Positions 52,737 through 60,000 of a DNA stretch of 60,000 nucleotides are shown piece by piece (position 1 is the stretch's first letter; the number at the start of each line of letters is the position of its first letter). Below the pieces are notes generated by a model that worked only from the letters and a program-made list of their open reading frames with translations, had not been told where the DNA came from and did not search any database. A program made the position numbers and the translations under genes. The DNA comes from Bolinopsis microptera (taxonomy: Eukaryota; Ctenophora; Tentaculata; Lobata; Bolinopsidae): the NCBI RefSeq assembly GCF_026151205.1, contig NC_087073.1:13165837-13225836 (forward strand), in the 5' to 3' direction.

Positions 52737-55027
52737 ATATCATCTCTTTTTAATTATAATGTCACAGTCGAAACTTCATTATTCATTAATAAGGAGGTAA
52801 TTTCAACGATTTCGAAATTTTAAAAACATTTCCTTGTGTTTAGGTAGGTATATCTGTCAATAACAGACTGAATATGGCACTTTTTACTCATTCAAGTTGG
52901 CGTTTAATTCATATATAATGCCATTTAAATATCGTGGGAAAGCAGAATATATTCGAAATCACGAATGAGCAAAATTCTCACCTTTCGCACGTGCAAACTT
53001 TGAGCGGACGTTGCGTGCGCATACAATATTGAATCACCGTAAATTTTTGCATAGTGGTATTTAATATATAGTTTGATAAGCATGCAAAGTTTCAGAAGAT
53101 TTCAAAAAGAACTTGAATCACAACGGGACTCCAAAGTTGATAAAAATCGTGAAAATAACAATTTTCAGTGATATGAGCCTATTACACAATTTAGACCTTT
53201 AAGAAGCAAAATTGAGCTCCACAACCAAAGGGATGGTCCAACACCAGAGAATACTAATTCACAACTTTTGTGTTTTTATAAAATTATTCTTCAAAAAAGC
53301 ACTATACTAACTTCAACAGCGAATATATTTATCAAGGAGTAAGGTAGGAAACTTTTCCGGTAGATTTTCAGAATGCTTGAACAATTATCTAAGGTGAAAA
53401 TGTCCTCAGATTTTGAATAAAAGTACTCCTTAATGGTTTAAAATCGATTTGAAAAGTTATTATTTTAAAAACACTTAAATTGATGACGTCATCAAGTGAT
53501 GATGATGACGATAAATTATTTTTCGATATAATGTAAACTAAAGTATAAACAATTATCTTAAAAACCTGTGGTTCGAAATGACTGTATCTTTTATACTTTT
53601 GAATCTACAGACACTTAAATGTAGGCTACAATTGACTGCCAAAGCGTCTATACATACATATACTTCACGACAATCTGTTGTAAAACAGGGGTTCCAGAAA
53701 ACCCACTTCCTGATACTCCTGAAACATGAAATTTTTCTAACAGTCGATTTGGACAATTTCTAGACGCCCTGCAAAGTTTCAGATCTCTAACTCAATTTTA
53801 ACATGGTTTTTAAGGCACCTGAATATGGCGATTTTGGAATTTTTGTCTAATTTCGTATAATAATTTCGTATAACATGCTGGCGCGTATTTTGCGCAAATT
53901 TCTTAAAAACCTCCACATAACTATTTCTTATTCCTGTCATCTTTAACATTGAATAAGAATGTTTTGAACTTAAATATAATTATACCTGCTGAACTACTTT
54001 CGATGAATCTTAATGCCTGGAAAACAATAAAGGGGATATAATAGTATAGGGGGTAAATAGTGTTGTGAATATAAGGGCAACGGTTATGCTTGCCAGCATT
54101 GTGATTCAAATCGTGAAAATGAAAAAAAATCGTGCAGCTTCCCCGAAATAATGGATATTTTACCTCTCTAATCTCTAATCGTACTTCCAATAACTGGGTG
54201 TCCCCCCCCCCCCCCCCTTCTCGAAGGGGGGGAGTATTCTAATAAAGCCTAAAGGCATGGCTGCATTACCTTATCGGTCATAATTATCACGGACAACTTT
54301 TTCACGGACTAAATTTTGACCATTAATAATAATAATGATAAAAACAAAGTATTTATATCCCGCTCATATTAGCAACTACTAACCAAGAATGTACTAGCTA
54401 CTAATGTCAGAGCGGCTCTCCTAACAAAGAGAAAACTATAATAATTTAGAATTCTCCAACAAAAAATTCTCATTTTCCTTTAAACTGCTTATTAGTAACA
54501 CTAACGTCTAAAAACTATATACGACAGACATGGTGGTACAATCAGACATCAGATGGAATAAACTATAAGAGAAAAATAATAATCTCGACACATATTGGTT
54601 ACCTTTATTTATTCAAAAGAATTTAATTAATTGAACTTCATTATACACTCTTCTTTATTTATAGATCAAAACAACAAACACAAACTGTGGCCTGCATCCC
54701 CGTCAATACCACACAATCATTTAATGAGTTGCTCAAAGTTAGTAGACCAGGCCAACGGATCCCCAGTCCGATTTCCCCGAGTATTGTCGCACCCAATTAA
54801 CTTTAAGGGAACTCGCACACTACATCACCCTATACCCAACAGCTTGCAAGCAAGCTGCCGTTCACCCACCGGTTCACTGAGGTACAGGTAGATTGCCGAA
54901 GCATGTGCTACCAACTCTGCAATCATGTGGTACCGGCCAAGGATACAGGTTATAAAAATAAAAAATAAAAACAAGCCAGGGTATGGCAAATGGCAGTCTA
55001 GTCTCTCCGGACTCCATTAAAAAAAGT
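52737..55027. other. Intergenic stretch; CRE palindrome, C-run and a lone pogo-like end
   Basis: TGATGACGTCATCA is at about 53482-53495. A run of 17-18 C followed by a G-rich inverse is at about 54203-54232. A lone CCTTATCGGTCATAATTATC end at about 54271 resembles the ends of the 13440-13859 element. A weak tRNA-like A box (GTTGGTAGC, minus strand, near 54925) may belong to a decayed SINE. No gene recognised. Confidence 0.4.
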
Positions 55028-55384
55028 TTATCTCACACTTATTTTACTTCGGAGTATTCCAACAGCCACATTGTTACACAAGTGTAACCAGCCAATTACA
55101 GGAAGCCGAAAGATTCATTTGGCCAGTGACGGTTTAGGTAGTGTGTACCATATTTCCTTCGCCCGAGACTTTGCTGCAATGGGCAGCTCCTCATTTAACC
55201 CTTACAACCGATTTCTCGAGTATTCGGCTGAGTAGACCGGGGGCTGCATATAGTATACCACTCAGGATCCTTAGCTGAACGTCAACGACGCTCACCCCAC
55301 GACCAGGCAGACAGCGGGATTCGAACTCGCAACCTCACGATTGCAAAGCTGGCGTTCTAACCAACTGCGCTACCTGGCCGTCAC
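55028..55384 (-). mobile_element. tRNA-derived SINE, copy B
   Basis: On the minus strand the tRNA-like head starts at 55384 (GGCCAGGTAGCGCAGTTGGT; B box GAGTTCGAATCCCGC). The body matches copy A: CTCAGGATCC, AATACTCGAGAAATCGG, AGGAGCTGCCCATTGCAGC and TGGCTGGTTACACTTGTGTA. The head is much more tRNA-like than in copy A, while the bodies are close. Confidence 0.85.
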
Positions 55385-55998
55385 ATAAGGTATGTCCATA
55401 TATCGGTAAATCACAACAACTACAAGATATTGCCAACTATGAAGTTGAACAATGGGAATTTTAAAAACGACGGTCGTGTTGTGAATGATTTAGATTTTGA
55501 GATTTTGGTTCATCCTCATTATAATTACATCGTTTTAGAATGCAGATCACTCTACAATACTGTAATTGCACGTTTATCATTGTTTTTTTTTGCATATTCA
55601 TGAACGATGTTCACGGCTTAAACACCTCTGATCGATCGGTCAAACTTGTTCCTACAACGTAAAAGTACGATTCAAAACAGACAATTAAACCTACTTAACC
55701 CTATAAGCCGCAAAAAATGGCCACAGCCGAACATCTACATTATACCGTGTCTCTAAACCGGGTATCTCGACATACCGGGCGTTTTCTTTTCCACCAAACG
55801 TTAAGTTAATTATAACTATAAGCTCGTTTTTTGTAAGATCAAATGTGATTCATTATAGCCCATGTCGCATTTAGTGGTGATTTGAGTACTGATCGAGCTG
55901 TATCCCATCAGAATACGACACAGTACGTACATATCATAACTATAAGACCATAATGGGGTATATGAGATTCGCTTGCAGGTTATTTGAGAGGCTACAGA
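55385..55998. other. Intergenic stretch
   Basis: No gene or repeat recognised. Confidence 0.45.
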
Positions 55999-56270
55999 CA
56001 GTGGTGTAATAAGGGTACCCGCAGACCCCAATCTATGCGGGAGGTGACGATCAGAGCTTGCTTTTCCCGAATTTTAGGTATATTTTACGAAAAAATCGTC
56101 CGATTTGGCCGAAAAATGAACCACATCCCGGACACTTTTTATTGGGGGGGGGGGGAGGGGGCTTTTTTATTGACGTGCAAACCTATTGTTTTCTGCAGTT
56201 ATTTAACAAGTACAACTATAAACTTTCAACCTACATTACTGCAAAAAATGTGACAAATGGCCCCCTGACT
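55999..56270. mobile_element. Decayed hAT-type MITE, related to 48002-48289
   Basis: Starts CAGTGGTGTAATAAGGGTAC and continues with CGCAGACCCC and a short run of G further in, matching the order CAGTGGCGTAAC...GGGCCCTGCTGACCCC of the intact copy. The right end could not be recognised, so the limits are approximate. Confidence 0.4.
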
Positions 56271-59200
56271 GTGGTTCAATTGAAATTTGAATAACCGCAC
56301 ATATTATAATAATCATATAATTATACATATAGTTATAGATTATACATGATATTATAGGGACTACAGTTATCTTTCAAGTCAGCTTTTGATACAGCTGATT
56401 TGGATTCACTATATCTAGATATCAGAACATCATATTTTTCAATTCAGTTTTTAGAACAACCGATTTGTCAATTTGTGTTCACTTTTTCATTACATATTTC
56501 AAAATATCAGAACACCATAGTATCTTTCGATTCAGTTTTTAGAACAGCCGATTCGCGGGTTCACTATTTCAAGATATCCTAACTCCTGTCACCGCTACTG
56601 AAGACAATTAACACGAATCCTCTCAACCTCCCCTAAAACTGTCGCAGTTACTCAAATAACCGTGTCTGCACTTACAGACATGTTTTAACTCGACTAACTT
56701 AAACTAACTGACAAAAACTCCACAATCCAGCTCCCAAACCCAACCAAGTAAGGCGATAATTGTGTTATTTCAAGCTCTATGCCACGAGATCCCATCTACT
56801 GTAAATACTGGTGGGGTTGAAGAAGAGAGCTGGTTCGAAGCTGTGCTACCCTGGACATAGTTTGACAGGGAAGTCCACTTGACGTGATTATGACGTCATG
56901 GTTCGTTTATAACTCTCATGTGACGTCATAGGGCACTATTCTAAATGCTTTTAAAGCAAATCGGGCGGATCTGTTCACTTCAGCCCACGCACTTCACCAA
57001 TTCCGTGACCTATATTTGCCGTTAAAAAAGCTTTTGCCTTCGTTATAGTTTGTTACTGTCAATAGCATTTTACTGACCTATTACTCAGAAAACTAATGCA
57101 TACTGATATATCTTATGTTATCAATAATTTCTTTTGGTTGAATCTTTTCAATTCTGGTCATGCATGTTCAAACGAAACGTCAAATTATTACACTGATTTC
57201 CACTTCTTCAGCAAACGAAGATTTATATCTCTAGGCCTCATCAATAAATCATACAGTTAATAAAAACCCCATTAGATCTGCTTACTGTCTGTAGAATGGT
57301 CGCATTTCTAAACTTTAACCACCCTTACCTATTCTGTCCATCCTGTTCGACATTTCACCCCTAAAACTGAGGCTTAATTAAACACCCACACATAACTTTA
57401 TCCCGAACCTTAACCCTTAACAAAACCGTAACACTATAACGATGGGTTGGTTAGATTCAGTATATAGAAATTCGGAAAACGCCTGTAAAGACTGTGATGA
57501 AACATTTTTTATTGAAACCCCTTTAGAAAATATGTAAATCACTAGTCAAGTGTCCAGTGCAGTTCGAGTATCACACAAAGACAAGTTGATGACAATAGAC
57601 GAATGAAAACCACACTAGTAATTGAACTACAAACTAACCCTGAAGAGTGCGGACAGACCCGGAGAGAGTGTGAAGTTACCGTCCTCACACTCACTTCCCA
57701 TCAACGTGACTTATTGAATTATTGTTTCCACAAATTCGTTCAGTCAACATCTCACCCCTCTCCTTCGCGACATTCTCTCCAAATCTAGCATCACTTTCAC
57801 ACTGTGCTTTCACGACTCCTTCTTTTCCTCGTTGTTTCCGTTCAGGTTCCGTCCAATAAACGAGCAATTTCTCGGCCATTAGTGGAATTAAACAGGAATT
57901 AAACAGGAATTAAACAGTAATTAAACAGGAGTTAAACATGAAAGTGTGCTGCTTCTCACTTTCTTATTTCGTATGCAATAGTACGGTCTTTGACTTGGAA
58001 CTAGTTCATGAACAGACCTTACCTGTCGTCAACAAGCAGCATATTTCGCGGTACATTTTATAAACCTATCCTTACCACTTACCAGCATGTTCATAATATG
58101 ATGATCAATTAACTTCCATCACTACTTCAGTACTTTTGGATGAACGTCTCAAAATCATGGACGAGACGATTTTGTTTCCTTTTTCAGCCTAACGATACGT
58201 ATAGATTTTCGAGGTACGCTCAAATGCTATATTTTAGAGGTGGCTTACAAACTTGTTTTACAATTTCGGCTCTTCACAAAAGTAACGATGTCCGATGTTA
58301 AGACTCTTGTTTTACTAATGCCTCTTTGTAAGTATAACGAAATGAAATAAAATCTAATATGCGGGCCTCAAGGCGGTATTAATTCACAAAGTACAACACA
58401 TAAGTTATGTTTCCTAACTAGTTCTGTGAAAATCCTTGTGTTCAATCTAAGGAGCGGGGTCTTTTTTTGGGAGTCCGCCAGTAACGCATACCAACTCCGC
58501 TATTTTAATGATTCAGCAGTAGCTTTTCTACATAAAATTAGTTTCGAAATCATCATCTCTCCAAAGAAATATATTCAAGACGTTATATTGTAAGGTTGAG
58601 GAGCATTTTGATTATCGAACTTTTCTAATTTTTGCAGAAGATATTTTTTTACACAGTTAATACTTGATATGAAGAGTCGTAGGTTTGAAGAATTGCACCG
58701 GTATAGCTCAATGTAATTGTGGGTTTGACGTTTGTGGAAGTTTAATCTCACGCTACAATCCAACATTCAACGTCACTTCTCCTTTCCAAAAAACAGATGG
58801 GTGTTTTTTGCATTGAAAATTCCTTTAATTTATCGTCGAAAAATTTGGTGCCTGGACGTTCCTGCCAATTTATCTTCTAGAGTGACGCATCAAAAAGAAT
58901 TCCTCAATTAACGGATAATAAATAAATTTGTGATTTGTGTCATAATCTAGCCGTGTGCAAATGCTTTGCAGGGCGACTTGGAATACATGCTAATATGGTA
59001 TTAATTCCATTCTGTTTACGGTATAATATAAGGTTATTTTGTTACCGAGATATTCGAACTTTACATTCATTGCATATCTTAATCTGGATAGTTTTGAAGA
59101 TTTATTCGTTTTTGACAGATATCGCCAGGAAGTAAAAACTAATATAAGGATATAAATACTTGGATTGTAATGGTGGAAATTCTTGTTAGCCCACGTGTGG

Positions 59201-60000
59201 AAGATAGATCACACAGAAACTAAGTAGAATCTAAAATCTGTTTAAACTATTTTTGTAGGCAAAGCATAATTATATGACACATGTTGGAAGTTTTCATATG
59301 TTAAAAGACACTGACAGAAAGAACACATTCGCTTCTAAAATCGTGCTTTATGTTTTGAAAAACCACCAAGGTGTGCAATGAGAACTTTTGGCCTTCAAAG
59401 CCGCATATATTGACTTTGTTACACTGCAGTTGGCGTAAGTATATGCTGTTGGCATCTAATGATGGTCCTAACAGACCTTGTTTTAACCTGAATTCGTTTT
59501 GTCTGGAGAACGTGACGGTTCAGTGCACGTAGTTTTCACAACAACATGTTCTGACATGATCAAATTATGAATAATTCAAGTCTGTTTTCGGGCCACCAGT
59601 TCCCTTGCGAGCTCACTTTCGTCTTTGCAGGTGTCTGCTTATTCATTCAGCTGTGTTGACAGCATGTTACAAATATCATACTCTTTATACTTTTATACGG
59701 ATATGATAACATTTTTATAGGACAAATTTGATTTAGATCAGATAAAAGGATGATTTGGAAAATGAAATGTTCATATTTTACCAACGACATTGTGTTTAGA
59801 GATAAGTAGGAAGCAATCCTTATAACGGAATGAAATACCTCATAATTAAATTAAAGTAAGTTTGGCACGAGTTTCAACTTTTCTCCTGGCCAAAGCAGGA
59901 AAAGAGACAAATTTTAGCATTCATGACATAACTTGATGTCGTAACTAGATGACTACCATCAATTATTAAAAAATGAACCGGAAAATTCGCTGAATAGCTA
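56271..60000. other. Intergenic stretch to the window end; small 11-bp repeat
   Basis: Five head-to-tail copies of GGAATTAAACA (with small changes) occur at 57884-57938. Short frames (for example 57603-57788 and 58935-59135) have no recognisable motifs. I see no gene, RNA gene or intact transposon. Confidence 0.45.

Noticed and set aside
54600-54960. Second SINE family on the minus strand
   Set aside because: Only a weak A-box-like block and a doubtful B box are visible, with no second copy in the window to support it.
55313-55384. Functional tRNA gene on the minus strand
   Set aside because: A and B boxes are good, but the downstream sequence is the SINE body, so it is treated as the SINE head.

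Overview
This is AT-rich metazoan nuclear DNA. Evidence: a multi-exon gene with GT-AG introns, tRNA-derived SINEs, and many cut-and-paste transposon families (FLYWCH-type MULE, pogo/Jerky-like, hAT, mariner-type and piggyBac-type MITEs), with fragments of two retroelement classes. There are no operons, rRNA genes or bacterial features. It looks like a soft-bodied invertebrate, but the phylum cannot be fixed from sequence alone. Genes are sparse and most of the window is intron, intergenic sequence and transposon debris.

The one gene that can be assembled is a calponin-homology protein of the transgelin / Mp20 / myophilin type, on the + strand from 23.18 to 49.01 kb. It has two alternative first coding exons (23.18 and 25.78 kb) and three shared exons (26.07, 27.17 and 28.75 kb) encoding the CH domain. 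These are followed by six alternative terminal exons (31.68, 32.42, 35.00, 35.81, 40.86 and 48.80 kb). Each terminal exon starts in phase 0 after a CAG acceptor, encodes one complete calponin-like repeat of 71-73 residues and ends in its own stop codon. Twelve proteins of about 194-197 residues are therefore possible, with one actin-binding tail chosen per transcript. This switchable-tail locus is the most interesting system in the window.

Left part, 1-23 kb: a 901-bp TA-flanked element (0.1-1.0 kb); a pogo/Jerky-like transposon carrying a nested MULE (2.2-5.2 kb); a TTAA-flanked MITE (6.05 kb); a LINE reverse-transcriptase remnant (7.1-7.9 kb); and a probable intronless minus-strand gene for a 250-residue tyrosine-motif/proline-rich protein (9.37-10.12 kb). 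Then come a 420-bp relative of the pogo-like element (13.4 kb), a ~50-bp degenerate satellite (15.2-15.8 kb), a ~1-kb palindrome (17.0-18.0 kb) and a SINE with a 22-bp target duplication (22.5-22.9 kb). A ~92-98-bp unit that folds into three successive hairpins occurs at least three times (4.7, 7.9 and 12.0 kb).

Right part, 36-60 kb: the introns and downstream flank of the calponin-like gene hold a Penelope-like reverse-transcriptase fragment (39.3 kb), a hAT remnant split by an 854-bp mariner-type MITE (45.3-47.0 kb), and a second equal-length copy of that MITE (49.3 kb). There are also head-to-tail Helitron/Helentron-like dimers (43.4, 47.5 and 50.9 kb), a 288-bp hAT MITE nested in one of them (48.0 kb), a 325-bp foldback hairpin (52.4 kb) and a second, inverted SINE copy (55.0-55.4 kb). 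I recognise no gene from 50.2 kb to the end.
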